Assembly (NCBI RefSeq): GCF_007859195.1
Contig: NZ_VOHL01000002.1
Span: 1-64,000 of the forward strand
From: Streptococcus cuniculipharyngis
GTDB taxonomy: Bacteria; Bacillota; Bacilli; Lactobacillales; Streptococcaceae
Reading direction: 5' to 3'
Length of the DNA stretch: 64,000 nucleotides
Under the pieces are notes generated by a model that was not told the DNA's origin, searched no databases, and worked only from the letters and a program-made list of their open reading frames with translations. The translations under genes and the position numbers were made by a program. Of this stretch, positions 28,201 to 36,795 are shown piece by piece; positions within the stretch are counted from its first letter, which is position 1; each line of letters opens with the position of its first letter.

Positions 28201-31053
28201 CTTATCTCTATCGGTTAACTCAAAGGTCAAACGGGCACTTCGAGTGTCATCATTCTTGACGACTTCCACTAAGGCTAGGCTTGGCTCTGCTTTCAGGCTC
28301 AACTCCACTGTCTGGTCATGAGAGACCGTCTTAGATTGTTGACCATCTCGCAAGTCGTAAGTTAAGTCCGTCTTGAAACGATAGGGTACACCATAGGACA
28401 GGTCTGATAAGTCTACTGGCTCACTAAAGTCGGTGACGCTTACTTCCTTAACTAGCTGATCTCCTTCGTAGACCTTGACCAAACCACCGCTAACCGTCTT
28501 ATCTCTATCGATTAACTCAAAGGTCAAACGGGCACTTCGAGTGTCATCATTCTTGACGACTTCCACTAAAGCTAGGCTTGGCTCTGCTTTCAGGCTCAAC
28601 TCCACTGTCTGATCATGAGAGACCGTCTTAGATTGTTGACCATCTCTCAGATTATAAACCAACTCAGACTCAAAAGTATACGGCACACCATAAGACAAGT
28701 CCTTAATCTCAAACGGTTGACTCAAGTCTGTCACGCTTACTTCTTTTACCAACTTATCAGCGTCATAGACACGTACAATCAACCGCTCAACAGCTTGATC
28801 GGGATCACTTAAACGGTAGGATAATTGAGCATTAGCCGCATCATCATCTTTTTCTACCTTGGTTAAGCTCAATTCTGGTGTCGCTTTTAAGCGTCCATTC
28901 AGCCGCTCCATAGCCTCTTTCAAGGACAAGAGACTGGCATCCACCTGTTCCTGGGTTACTTGATTAGTCAACAACACCTGTTGCGCCGCTTGTAAGGCTT
29001 GGTCATACTGCTCTTTGGCCTGTACATCTGCGTAAACATATCGAATGGTTTCTTGCAGCTCTGGGTCCTGGCTAACTAATTGGGCCAGGGCTGACTTGTC
29101 CACCACAGGCTCTTCTTCCTGCTCATCTGGTCGGGGCTCTTCGGTTGATGAACTTGGCGTGCTATCTGGCTCACTGCTGCTTGATTCTGGCTGAGAAGCA
29201 ATTGAGCTACTTGATGGCTCGCTACTGCTTGATTCAGCTTGGGAAGCACTTGAGCTACTTGATGGCTCGCTACTGCTTGACTCAGCTTGGGAAGCAATTG
29301 AGCTACTTGATGGCTCACTACTGCTTGATTCAGGCTGAGAAGCGCTTGAGCTACTTGATGGCTCGCTACTGCTTGACTCTGGTTGGGAAGTGCTTGAGCT
29401 ACTTGATGGCTCACTGCTGCTTGACTCTGGTTGAGAAGCGCTTGAGCTACTTGATGGCTCGCTACTGCTTGACTCTGGTTGGGAAGTGCTTGAGCTACTT
29501 GATGGCTCACTGCTACTTGACTCTGGCTGAGAAGCAATTGAGCTACTTGATGGCTCACTACTGCTTGACTCTGGCTGAGAAGCGCTAGATGGGCTTACTG
29601 GAACTTCCTTAACAGGACTGGTTGAACTTGCTGGTAGCTCTGGAACAGGACTGACTGTTGAAGAGGCTGGCACGGTCTCTACAACAGTTTCCTTAGTACT
29701 TGATGGCACTAGAGTCTGCTCTGTCTTGGTCTCCGTTGGTACAAGGACTGTCGTTTCCACCGTTGTTGAACTTTCAATCACCGTCTCACTAGTCTTGACC
29801 ACTGGAACTTCCACAAGAACTTCCTTGACAACTTCTTCGCTTGTCGTCACTGTGGTCGCTGAAGGAACAGTCACAATCGTCTCTACCTCAGATACAATGG
29901 TTTCTACTTTCCCTTCTGAGGTGGTAGTTGAGCTAATTGTCTCACTGGTCTTGACCACTGGAACTTCCACAAGAACTTCCTTGACAACCTCTTCAGTTGT
30001 CGTCACTGTGGTCGCTGAAGGAACAGTCACAATCGTCTCTACTTCTTTCACGACCTGAGTTGAGGATGGAACAGTCACTACTGCTTCGGTTTCCTTGATG
30101 ACCTGACTTGATGACGGAACTAGGGCCTCTTTCTCCACTTCCTTGACTACCTGGCTTGAAGATGGAACAGTCACTACTGCTTGACTCTCTTTAGTCGGCT
30201 GACTTGGAGCTGGTTCTGGCTGGATGGACTCACCCTCCGGCTTTGGCTCAGCTACTGGCCCCTTAACCTCTTCCAAGGGTGCTGTTGAGGAACCTGGAAC
30301 AGTCGCCACTTGCTCTGGTTTACCAGTGACCACTGAGCTTGAGAATGACTCAGAAATCTTTGAACTTGCTTCAGTCTTGCTAGAGCTTAGGCTGGTTTCT
30401 GTCTCACTGGAGCTCGCCGGCAAGAGGTCTGTCACTACCTTGTCCTGACAGCTACAAAGGGAAAGATAACCGATATACTTGTAGCCTGGAATCTCGGCCA
30501 CGTCTGGCATTTTTTGGCCGGTTTGTAAGTGGTAAACTTGATTATAGGCTGATAATTTCTGACTTTGTAGGGCCTGGATACTTGGCACAAAGATTGTCCC
30601 TGATAGGGTAATCAACATGATAGATGAGACCAGACGCTCCTTTTTACCTCGGCTACTTGCCACCAGACTAATGCCCAAGACCACAAACAAGACCTGACCA
30701 CCTACTGTTAATAGAGAGAGGGCCTGGCTGGCTGTACTTGGCAGGATACTATTGCCTGCTGGACGATAGACCAAGTAATAATTATGACAATGTGCATCAT
30801 GAGTTGTCGGCAACCCCTCTTGAATAAGGGCCTTTTCATCTGCACTCAATTCATCCTCGGTCACATAATTATACTGGGTCAGGGGACTGTGAGACAGGCT
30901 AGTCGTCACCTGACTATCTGCCTGAACAGGGCTGCTTAGGCCGCCTCCGACAAAAAAGGCTCCTATCGCCAAAGAGACGATACCAACTGACAATTTCCTA
31001 ATCGAAAATCTTAAATGTTTGTTAAATAACTGAAGACTCTGCGGTCTTTTCAT
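25207..31053 (-). CDS. M26-family zinc metalloprotease (IgA1 protease/ZmpB/ZmpC type)
   Basis: A 1948-residue surface protease. It has a YSIRK-type signal peptide (FSIRKLSVGIVSLAIG at 16-31, likely cleavage after QA at 45). An N-terminal sorting signal follows: LPSTA at 104-108, a hydrophobic stretch and RGKKER, then a second hydrophobic stretch. M26 proteases are known for this N-terminal anchor. Next come a Ser/Thr/Val-rich linker (about 220-490), eight and a half 16-residue Ser-rich repeats, and three beta-type repeats of about 99 residues (about 718-1014). The peptidase domain has H1633-E-M-T-H1637 and E1655 in the GGYGRRLGPE block, the M26 zinc site. Known relatives cut human IgA1, mucins or other host proteins; the target here is unknown. 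ATG at 31053 has AGGAGG six bases upstream. Confidence 0.92.
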   Translation of the reverse strand: MKRPQSLQLFNKHLRFSIRKLSVGIVSLAIGAFFVGGGLSSPVQADSQVTTSLSHSPLTQYNYVTEDELSADEKALIQEGLPTTHDAHCHNYYLVYRPAGNSILPSTASQALSLLTVGGQVLFVVLGISLVASSRGKKERLVSSIMLITLSGTIFVPSIQALQSQKLSAYNQVYHLQTGQKMPDVAEIPGYKYIGYLSLCSCQDKVVTDLLPASSSETETSLSSSKTEASSKISESFSSSVVTGKPEQVATVPGSSTAPLEEVKGPVAEPKPEGESIQPEPAPSQPTKESQAVVTVPSSSQVVKEVEKEALVPSSSQVIKETEAVVTVPSSTQVVKEVETIVTVPSATTVTTTEEVVKEVLVEVPVVKTSETISSTTTSEGKVETIVSEVETIVTVPSATTVTTSEEVVKEVLVEVPVVKTSETVIESSTTVETTVLVPTETKTEQTLVPSSTKETVVETVPASSTVSPVPELPASSTSPVKEVPVSPSSASQPESSSSEPSSSSIASQPESSSSEPSSSSSTSQPESSSSEPSSSSSASQPESSSSEPSSSSSTSQPESSSSEPSSSSSASQPESSSSEPSSSSIASQAESSSSEPSSSSSASQAESSSSEPSSSSIASQPESSSSEPDSTPSSSTEEPRPDEQEEEPVVDKSALAQLVSQDPELQETIRYVYADVQAKEQYDQALQAAQQVLLTNQVTQEQVDASLLSLKEAMERLNGRLKATPELSLTKVEKDDDAANAQLSYRLSDPDQAVERLIVRVYDADKLVKEVSVTDLSQPFEIKDLSYGVPYTFESELVYNLRDGQQSKTVSHDQTVELSLKAEPSLALVEVVKNDDTRSARLTFELIDRDKTVSGGLVKVYEGDQLVKEVSVTDFSEPVDLSDLSYGVPYRFKTDLTYDLRDGQQSKTVSHDQTVELSLKAEPSLALVEVVKNDDTRSARLTFELTDRDKTVSGGLVKVYNGDQLVKEVSVTDFSEPVDLSDLSYGVPYRFKTDLTYDLRDGQQSKTVSHDQTVTLIERVSPVPVLEKKLVFKDISQIGLYRVVNGELVKQTSFTESQTDLSHYVVKIESSKYKDVLLPVSRLEGNQVGLLLPELVQDKPSGYAEGLNFSLGQIPVQAPNYQDLAGYDSQRQIAYANMEKLLPFYNKETILDYGNKVDPANKLYTTELVSLVPMVDNQFVTDYYSQHEQINRLLLHYKDNTVAYVNLVNGRFFKNSPVKEYQLAGSELIYTPEQLIQAQDSLINELAQELQKLNYFESLENLYPNFIYPPALVNAEMEQLKTESYAEAVASLRRQQVDPLYLEKSYHQVKAGIKTYLQSLLSQEAVYAPANATSTYLRDKILKHKEKLMLGLAYLNRLYDINYDQQNIKGLSLFRQDFFGQPVRPIDLLEQIGGAGLEKLEFANSAALYRDYLGLKNGKATIMDYLSAYNRLLTDKSDNDWFKSASKAYIVESPSQAAPAANSQVYQSLAKERYQSYILPLLTLSEDGLFIISNMTSLNFGMYDRAIDMSLKESDPPAYAAAVAEYQAKIRQTADWQRAYYDVWYRLAKDKVKELLHARSDMPIANWDGYRMENGHWMRPYGDTASSRMTDFFAPIGKWYRSNGTAANANGTTTYFVVDTMIGDKGQGTMTHEMTHNLDTSVFLGGYGRRLGPEAYAMGFLESPWTATNKELGLNLFADYAANGSRRNYNASPERFQNSQDLQEFVRGMFDVLHTLEAIEGEVYLETPKYKQRQIFRRLLVEGVNTRNTAFTDDKEWSQLNFTSLADLVNQRVLIGTHQDYRSNRDYGMPYQMVQLFSAMYSAITYERTLPDSLTFRRLAYEILAEAGYDGMLKYASDQLRKAATATGQPFNDRYIIQEIFAGRYQSFEEFKLDMLTQRLAKAQKGDLKPVSFTYNGQTYRASYRVIKQLMQDAVDNNLYSLPALKEAIYQAYLAETDDFRQSIYRD
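28010..28900 (-). repeat. three tandem repeats of 297 bp in the M26 protease gene
   Basis: Each unit codes for about 99 residues (blocks VKEVSVTDFSEPVDLSDLSYG and LRDGQQSKTVSHDQTV, among others). The two C-terminal copies are nearly identical at DNA level, offset exactly 297 bp (for example 28144 against 28441). The N-terminal copy has diverged. Confidence 0.85.
29160..29580 (-). repeat. 48-bp tandem repeats coding for a Ser-rich stalk
   Basis: Eight full units of 48 bp and a partial ninth, coding for 16-residue blocks of the form S-Q-(P/A)-E-S4-E-P-S5-(A/T) with small variations. This in-frame array is likely to change copy number by slippage or recombination, which would alter stalk length. 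Confidence 0.9.
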
Positions 31054-31068
31054 CACTATCCTCCTTTT

Positions 31069-31082
31069 CGCAAACGGTTACT
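31069..31082 (-). promoter_or_regulatory. LacI/CcpA-like operator in the M26 protease leader
   Basis: The plus-strand sequence CGCAAACGGTTACT matches 12 of 14 positions of the cre pattern and shares its first 11 bases with the operator before the amylopullulanase gene. It lies between the -10 and the ribosome site, a place where binding would repress. Confidence 0.5.
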
Positions 31083-31085
31083 ACC

Positions 31086-31115
31086 ATTATAACACAAGTA
31101 AAAACCGAATGTTAA
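31086..31115 (-). promoter_or_regulatory. promoter of the M26 protease gene
   Basis: Minus strand TTAACA (31110-31115), 18-base spacer and TATAAT (31086-31091), with TG one base before the -10. Confidence 0.6.
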
Positions 31116-31187
31116 TCTTATTTTTAACGTATTTGAATAGTAATGATTCAAAAAAGAAAAACTATTTTCTTTTGTTGCTAAAATAAA

Positions 31188-31214
31188 AAATTAGTCAGAA
31201 AACCTGACTAATTT
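31188..31214 (-). terminator. terminator after trhO
   Basis: Eleven-base stem AAATTAGTCAG/CTGACTAATTT with a 5-base loop and a T-rich tail on the minus strand. Confidence 0.85.
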
Positions 31215-31222
31215 CTCACTTA

Positions 31223-32212
31223 TTAATTTGATACGGTATGAAAATCTAGGGTTTCACCAATTTCCGCTAAACGGGCTGCCCATTCTTCATGGGTCAATCC
31301 ATGCTCAACAACATAGCGGTTTCTTTCGTGAGCACGGCATTCTGCAGAACAACCACGAACATACTTATGCTCGTTTTCTTCTGATGAGAAGATTTGGCGA
31401 TTGCAGAATGGATTTGCACAATTAACGTAACGGTCACATGGGCTAGCATCGTACCAGTCTTTACCAATCACTGTTGGGTCAACATGGTTAACATCAACGG
31501 CAATACGGTCATCAAAGACGTACATCTTCCCTTCCCAAAGTTCGCCGCGGACTTCTGGGTCCTTACCGTAGGTCGCAATTCCTCCGTGTAATTGGCCAAC
31601 GTCTTTATAGCCTTCACGGACCATCCAGCCTGAGAATTTCTCACAACGGACACCACCAGTACAGTAAACCACTACACGTTTGTCCATGAATTTTTCCTTG
31701 TTATCACGCACCCATTGTGGTAATTCGCGGAAATTACGGATATCTGGACGAATGGCTCCACGGAAGTGACCTAGGTCATATTCATAATCGTTACGCGTAT
31801 CCAAAACAACCGTATTTTCATCAAGTAGGGCTTCCTTGAATTGTTTTGGAGACAGATACTCCCCTGTTGTTTCGAGTGGGTTAATATCTGCATCGAAATC
31901 ATTGTCTTCTAAACCAAGATGGACGATTTCTTTTTTATAACGAACAAACATCTTGCGAAAGGCTTGTTGGTCTTCTTCGTCAATTTTGAACCAAAGGTCA
32001 GCAAAACGTTCATCGCTATGCACCCAGTCCATGTATTTCTGCGTTGTTTCATAATCACCAGACACGGTACCATTGATACCTTCGTCGGCAATCAAGATAC
32101 GGCCTTTGAGACCGATTGATTTACAAAAGGCCAAATGTTCTGCTGCGTATTCTTGAGCATTTTCAATTGGCACGTATTTGTAATAGAGCAAGACTCTAAT
32201 TTTCTCTGACAT
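31223..32212 (-). CDS. trhO: tRNA uridine(34) hydroxylase TrhO (YceA), rhodanese family
   Basis: A 329-residue enzyme that hydroxylates uridine 34 of certain tRNAs, a step toward 5-methoxyuridine or related groups. The N-terminal acylphosphatase-like domain is followed by a rhodanese domain with the active Cys in [14 protein letters not shown]. The Cys-rich C-terminus (C-x6-C-x2-NPFC type cluster and CSAEC) is typical of the longer form. ATG at 32212 has AGGAG seven bases upstream; the eight codons before it in frame include that site. Older annotation calls it rhodanese-related sulfurtransferase. Confidence 0.9.
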   Translation of the reverse strand: MSEKIRVLLYYKYVPIENAQEYAAEHLAFCKSIGLKGRILIADEGINGTVSGDYETTQKYMDWVHSDERFADLWFKIDEEDQQAFRKMFVRYKKEIVHLGLEDNDFDADINPLETTGEYLSPKQFKEALLDENTVVLDTRNDYEYDLGHFRGAIRPDIRNFRELPQWVRDNKEKFMDKRVVVYCTGGVRCEKFSGWMVREGYKDVGQLHGGIATYGKDPEVRGELWEGKMYVFDDRIAVDVNHVDPTVIGKDWYDASPCDRYVNCANPFCNRQIFSSEENEHKYVRGCSAECRAHERNRYVVEHGLTHEEWAARLAEIGETLDFHTVSN

Positions 32213-32390
32213 GCTTATCTCCTTTAATCTTTGCAATAGATTGATAGCTCAACCACCTTTATTTTACTATCTTTTTGGTAAAATTGCAAAGCATTCCCCT
32301 ATTTTTTATCATTTATTCAAGTAAGACCTTTCTTGTCTGTTTTTGGGTCATTTATGGTAGAATGAAACCATCAGCTAGAAAGGATACCCT

Positions 32391-32699
32391 ATGACCTACG
32401 AATTTAGTCTAGAATATGGCACCTATCCTGTTAAGGAAATCTTGCAGGACCCACTGATGGTGTCTAACTATGAGATTCCTCAATTTTTGGAAGAAAATAC
32501 AAGCCTGCGTCAAAAGCTTGAAGAGATGAATGACCTCTTTCACGAGCTTTTTATGACTCTAGAATGCCAATCCCACTACATTGGTCATGAATTTCCCGAT
32601 AAGATTGCCCAGATTCGTCACCTTTATGAGGAAAGTAGCCAAGAACTGGTCTCTAGCTACCCTGAGTTAGCGTTTAAAATTGAGCATTTCTTACTCTAA
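32391..32699 (+). CDS. small conserved-looking hypothetical protein
   Basis: A 102-residue acidic soluble protein, mostly helical by composition, with a possible coiled segment (EENTSLRQKLEEMNDLFHEL, about 33-52). AAAGGA lies six bases before the ATG, and the frame has normal codon use for its neighbours. It stands alone on the plus strand between trhO and the exporter remnant. I do not recognise the family. The stretch after it contains a weak hairpin (32725-32749) and a terminator (32796-32821). Confidence 0.65.
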   Translation: MTYEFSLEYGTYPVKEILQDPLMVSNYEIPQFLEENTSLRQKLEEMNDLFHELFMTLECQSHYIGHEFPDKIAQIRHLYEESSQELVSSYPELAFKIEHFLL

Positions 32700-32795
32700 C
32701 AGACTGAGGTCCCTGCCTTAGATTGGAAGAAAAGTCCATTTTTTCTTCCGCTTAAACAAATCAAAAACCTAGAACATTGCTATTTTCGACATTCT

Positions 32796-32822
32796 AAAAG
32801 CTTGGAAAAATCCAAGCTTTTT
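32796..32822. terminator. bidirectional terminator at 32.8 kb
   Basis: Eleven-base stem AAAAGCTTGGA/TCCAAGCTTTT with a 4-base loop and T-runs both ways. It touches the stop codon of the exporter remnant on the minus strand. Confidence 0.75.
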
Positions 32823-33187
32823 ATAATATCTGCTCCTTAACAAAACGAGCATAAATTTCATGAGTTTTTAAAAATTCCTGATGGATTCCACTGCCCGTGA
32901 TACGATGATTTTCCAAAAGGAGCTCCTTTCAGCACCAAGAACAGTTGATAAGTGATGGACAAGTTAAGAGCAGTCACCAATTCGTCGTCATTGACTTACC
33001 TAATCCAGCTGGACCAACTAAAGCCGTCTGCTAAGATTGGAGCCTTTTGAGGATAGACAAAGCTAGTATAACGAATGAAAAGATGACCTTCTTGGGTCAC
33101 TCCTTGCCCTTTTTGAACTTCTATAGACGCTTTCAAGAGGGGCTACAAAAGACCTGTCGCTTCCTTTAACTTGGCATCATCAGCCAT
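32821..33187 (-). pseudogene. remnant of an ABC exporter ATPase gene
   Basis: No intact frame exists, but three pieces of an exporter-type nucleotide-binding domain can be read on the minus strand. The first, from 33187, reads like the linker before an ATPase domain (a TSFVYPQKAPIL block) and has an in-frame TAG at 33143-33145. About 33010 a frame shift leads to LVGPAGLGKSM, a damaged Walker A. After a large deletion the end reads ENHRITGSGIHQEFLKTH and then YARFVKEQ, the standard C-terminus of such exporters, with a TAA at 32821. The membrane domain is gone. It lies 9 bases behind rexA. Confidence 0.75.
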
Positions 33188-33195
33188 CACTAAGT

Positions 33196-36100
33196 TTACA
33201 CACGAGAAATCACTAACTCTTGTCCACCCAATAAAATCAGGTATTTATCAACACGATCTATCTGATAAGAACGTGATAAGGCCTGGGCATAAAGCGCCAT
33301 TTGAGCACGATAACGATTGACAAGGACTTGGCTATCTTTGAATCGATCAGTCTTGTAATCAAAGAGGACAATTCTATCTGCCAAAACCACATAACCATCC
33401 AAAATTCCACGAATAATATATTTTTCACGGCTGATGGGATCTTTTTGCAACATGGAAAAAGGAGCCTCCCTTTGGACCTGGTCATGATGTTCCTGCAGTA
33501 ATTTTCCTAAATCTGTTTGGAAAAATTGATAGAGTTTCTCCAAATCCAGTCGATCTTTAACCTTTTTCTCTGCTTGTACCGCTTGCAAGGCCTCCTGCAA
33601 ATCAGTCTTTTCCACTCGGTCAGACAAGACCAAGCGTTGCATTAATTCATGGGTCGCACTTCCTAAGGCTGTCTGCGACACCTTACTTTGTCGACTAAAG
33701 GTTGGCAGGTCAAAATTAAGGGGGAGATCTGGTTTCTCAATCAAATCAACACCCTCTTGATCACTAACTGGCTTGTAAAACTCCTTCATTTGGCTAGGGG
33801 TGCGGACACTAGGAAGGTCAATACTAGCTGCAAATTGATGATTATAGTTAAGGGCACATTCCATATCAGCTAGGGCTTGCTTAAAGACTTGGTTTGGGCT
33901 TTGGCTAACCACCTCTGCCACATCCAAATCAAGCAATTCAACCTGACCAATCTGTTCAGGAGTCAGGTCGTCTATCCCCAAGAAACTCTCTGTCAAGTTA
34001 AAACCTTCCTTGGGAAAAGTTGCTAAAAGCCCCAAAATCCAATCCTGAAAACTGGTCATTCCTCGTCTGACCTTGGCAGTCAAGTAGCCTTCAGCAGTGG
34101 TTGCCAAGGCCTCCATGCTCGAAAATTTTTCCTGACTTTCCTTGCCCACTAAATAGAGTTTTTTTCTAGCCCTAGTCATGGCAACATAGAGCAGGCGCAA
34201 GCGCTCAGACAAGTCTGCCACTTGATTATCCTCCTTAATCTGCTGAAAAGCCACCGTCTCTATGCGAACAGGAAGGCTTGGTAAAAAGGTCTCAACTTCC
34301 GCTTTCAAATCAGCCAAATAACGGATTCCCAAGCCCCACTCCCGACTCAAGGCATAATACTGACGTTCCTCTTGCTTATTAAACTGTTGGAACAGATTGA
34401 GGATAAAGACGTAATCAAATTCCAAGCCCTTACTTTTATGAATGGTCATCAAATTGACAGCCTGAGTTGAAACTAATAAATCAACATTGGCCAGGTCATG
34501 GGCATTGGCTAAAATTTTATCAATCATCTGGATAAATCGGGTCAAGCCCTTAAAGCCCCCTTCTTCATAACCATAGGCTCTTTCTGCCAGTGCATAAAGA
34601 TTGGCTTGGGCTTGAGCGCCATTGGGCTGACCTCCGACATAGTCATAATAATACTTGTCTTGATAGATTTGCCAAATTAAATGGTAGAGGCTACTCAGCT
34701 TTGCTTGTTGTCGCCAACGACGCAGGGTCTGGTCAAAAGCCTGAATTTTTTCCACCAACTCCTCCGTCAATAAGTTGAGAGCCTGTCCTTCTTGGCTAAG
34801 ACTTAACTGCAATTTTTCATAAAATTTTATCGGCTCTTCCGATTGCAAAGCGATACGAGCCAGGTCATCTTCATTAAATGCAAACATGGGTGACCGTAAC
34901 AGGGCAATCAAGGCATAATCATTCAGAGGATTATTGACCACTCGTAAGGTATCCAACATGACCATGACTTCAACTGACTGAAGATAATTTTTGGCCATTT
35001 CATCAACTACAACAGGAATACCATAACTTTCCAAGGTCCTCATAATGGTGTCGTTATAACGACGAGAAGGAACAAGGAGACTAATCTGGTCAAAGCTTAC
35101 CTTTTCCTCACGATACAGGCGAATAATTTCCTTAGCTACCACATCAATTTCTCCGATATCGAGCTGACCAGCCGAGGCAGCTTGTTCTTGACTGTCATCA
35201 TAAAGCAGGAGCTGGCTTTGATACTTGGCCTCCGAGCACAGTTGTTGCTGACTACCTGCTAAAAGTTGATGCCCCTGGTCATAGCGGACATCGCCAAGAG
35301 AGTCATCCATCAACCGTCTGAAAACAGCATTGGTTGTCGCTAACACTGTGGACTGACTTCGGAAATTTTCCTTGAGTAAAATCAATTGCCCTTGGTCAGG
35401 ATGGGCTCGAAAACGCTCAAATTGGTCCTTAAAAATCTGTGGGTCTGATTGACGAAAACGATAGATAGATTGTTTAATATCCCCTACCATAAAGCGATTA
35501 TGACCATTGGATAAGAGCTCTAGCAGTTGCTCCTGTAGGTGGTTATTGTCTTGATATTCGTCCACCATCACCTCTTGGTACTTGTCTTGAAACTGTTGAC
35601 GAACTTGGGGATAATCCTCCAAAATACTGATGGCAAAATGAGAAATATCAGTAAATTCAAAAGCATTTTCTTGAATTTTCGCAGCTAAAAATTGAGCTGA
35701 AAAATCTTTCATGAAAGCCTGAAGCAAAACCAAAATAGGTCTTGCCTGCTCCTGATAGGTAACGATCACGTCCAAATGTCTAAACTGGTCCAAATACTGG
35801 TGAAGCTCCTGAAAAATCGGATAGCTGATTCCCTTAACCGTAATGGTTTTAGTGGCAGGTAAGGCTTGCGTCAAGCTCTTGGCTAATTGAGCCAAATCGC
35901 GTTCAAGTCCTTGTTCCCAATTCAACTTAGCCTGGACTAGGGTAGCTATTTGTTCCTTTTTTTTCTTGTAGTCTGCCTTGGGCTTACCAGCCTTGGTCAG
36001 AACGTCATAGTCTGGTGAATCAATGACATCCTGCAAGGCAGCAGCCGTTGTTGCTAAACACTCCAAAAACTCTGTCACCAACTGATCTGGGAAATTCTCC

Positions 36101-36795
36101 CGCTTGAGAAAATGATCGTACCCCTTTAAAAAAGTTTCCTCTAACCACAGCTGGGGATGGGCCATGCTTTGACTAAACCTGTAAACATCATAGACCAGCT
36201 CCTGAAAAGGGCGACTATCCTTAGCCTTCCCGATAAAATTTCGAACCAATTGGCGGAACAAGTGACCTGAACTTCCTGTCATATAAGAGTTAAAAAGGTC
36301 ATGAAAAACGTCGTCTTGCAACAATTTGAGCTGGCTTTGTTCCTGGATAATTCGAAAATTAGGGGAAATTCCTAGTAAATAGGCATACTGGCTGACCAAT
36401 TTATGGGTAAAAGCATCCATGGTGCCAATATCGGCCAAGGGTAACTGTTGAATTTGCTGTGACAGGTGATGACGTTCTTGATCCGTCCTTGGTTGGGTAA
36501 GGGCTTGATTAATCTTTTTTTCCAAGCGCTCTTTCAGCTCACCCGCCGCCTTGACTGTAAAGGTTGAGATGAATAGTTGGTCAATGTGGTAACCCCGTTC
36601 AATCATATCAAAGATACGCTCAATCATCACAAAGGTCTTGCCCGATCCCGCTGAAGCCGACACCAGAATATGGCTACCATGACTATAAATCGCCTGAATT
36701 TGCTCAGCGGTACGTTTTTGTGGCACATCAGACCTTGCTTCTTGTTCTTGAAGCAACCGAATATCTTCTGCTGTCAAAAAAGGCTTAATTTCCAT
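33196..36795 (-). CDS. rexA: ATP-dependent helicase/nuclease subunit A (RexA, AddA)
   Basis: A large UvrD-type helicase of 1199 residues fused to a RecB-type nuclease domain; with RexB it processes double-strand breaks for recombination. The Walker A is VSASAGSGKTFVM near residues 45-58, and the Walker B region includes VMVDEYQDNN. The C-terminal nuclease motif is visible as LFDYKTDRF near residue 1150. Two adjacent ATG codons compete; the second (36795) has GGAGG six bases upstream. The start overlaps the rexB stop. Confidence 0.94.
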   Translation of the reverse strand: MEIKPFLTAEDIRLLQEQEARSDVPQKRTAEQIQAIYSHGSHILVSASAGSGKTFVMIERIFDMIERGYHIDQLFISTFTVKAAGELKERLEKKINQALTQPRTDQERHHLSQQIQQLPLADIGTMDAFTHKLVSQYAYLLGISPNFRIIQEQSQLKLLQDDVFHDLFNSYMTGSSGHLFRQLVRNFIGKAKDSRPFQELVYDVYRFSQSMAHPQLWLEETFLKGYDHFLKRENFPDQLVTEFLECLATTAAALQDVIDSPDYDVLTKAGKPKADYKKKKEQIATLVQAKLNWEQGLERDLAQLAKSLTQALPATKTITVKGISYPIFQELHQYLDQFRHLDVIVTYQEQARPILVLLQAFMKDFSAQFLAAKIQENAFEFTDISHFAISILEDYPQVRQQFQDKYQEVMVDEYQDNNHLQEQLLELLSNGHNRFMVGDIKQSIYRFRQSDPQIFKDQFERFRAHPDQGQLILLKENFRSQSTVLATTNAVFRRLMDDSLGDVRYDQGHQLLAGSQQQLCSEAKYQSQLLLYDDSQEQAASAGQLDIGEIDVVAKEIIRLYREEKVSFDQISLLVPSRRYNDTIMRTLESYGIPVVVDEMAKNYLQSVEVMVMLDTLRVVNNPLNDYALIALLRSPMFAFNEDDLARIALQSEEPIKFYEKLQLSLSQEGQALNLLTEELVEKIQAFDQTLRRWRQQAKLSSLYHLIWQIYQDKYYYDYVGGQPNGAQAQANLYALAERAYGYEEGGFKGLTRFIQMIDKILANAHDLANVDLLVSTQAVNLMTIHKSKGLEFDYVFILNLFQQFNKQEERQYYALSREWGLGIRYLADLKAEVETFLPSLPVRIETVAFQQIKEDNQVADLSERLRLLYVAMTRARKKLYLVGKESQEKFSSMEALATTAEGYLTAKVRRGMTSFQDWILGLLATFPKEGFNLTESFLGIDDLTPEQIGQVELLDLDVAEVVSQSPNQVFKQALADMECALNYNHQFAASIDLPSVRTPSQMKEFYKPVSDQEGVDLIEKPDLPLNFDLPTFSRQSKVSQTALGSATHELMQRLVLSDRVEKTDLQEALQAVQAEKKVKDRLDLEKLYQFFQTDLGKLLQEHHDQVQREAPFSMLQKDPISREKYIIRGILDGYVVLADRIVLFDYKTDRFKDSQVLVNRYRAQMALYAQALSRSYQIDRVDKYLILLGGQELVISRV

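Noticed and set aside
29160-29580. Regular 48-bp repeats resembling a CRISPR array
   Set aside because: There are no unique spacers; the whole unit repeats in frame and codes for a Ser-rich stalk.
29145-30058. Plus-strand open frames opposite the Ser-rich and Val/Thr-rich parts of the M26 protease
   Set aside because: They arise because the repeat units lack stops on the other strand; they have no ribosome sites and low-complexity products.
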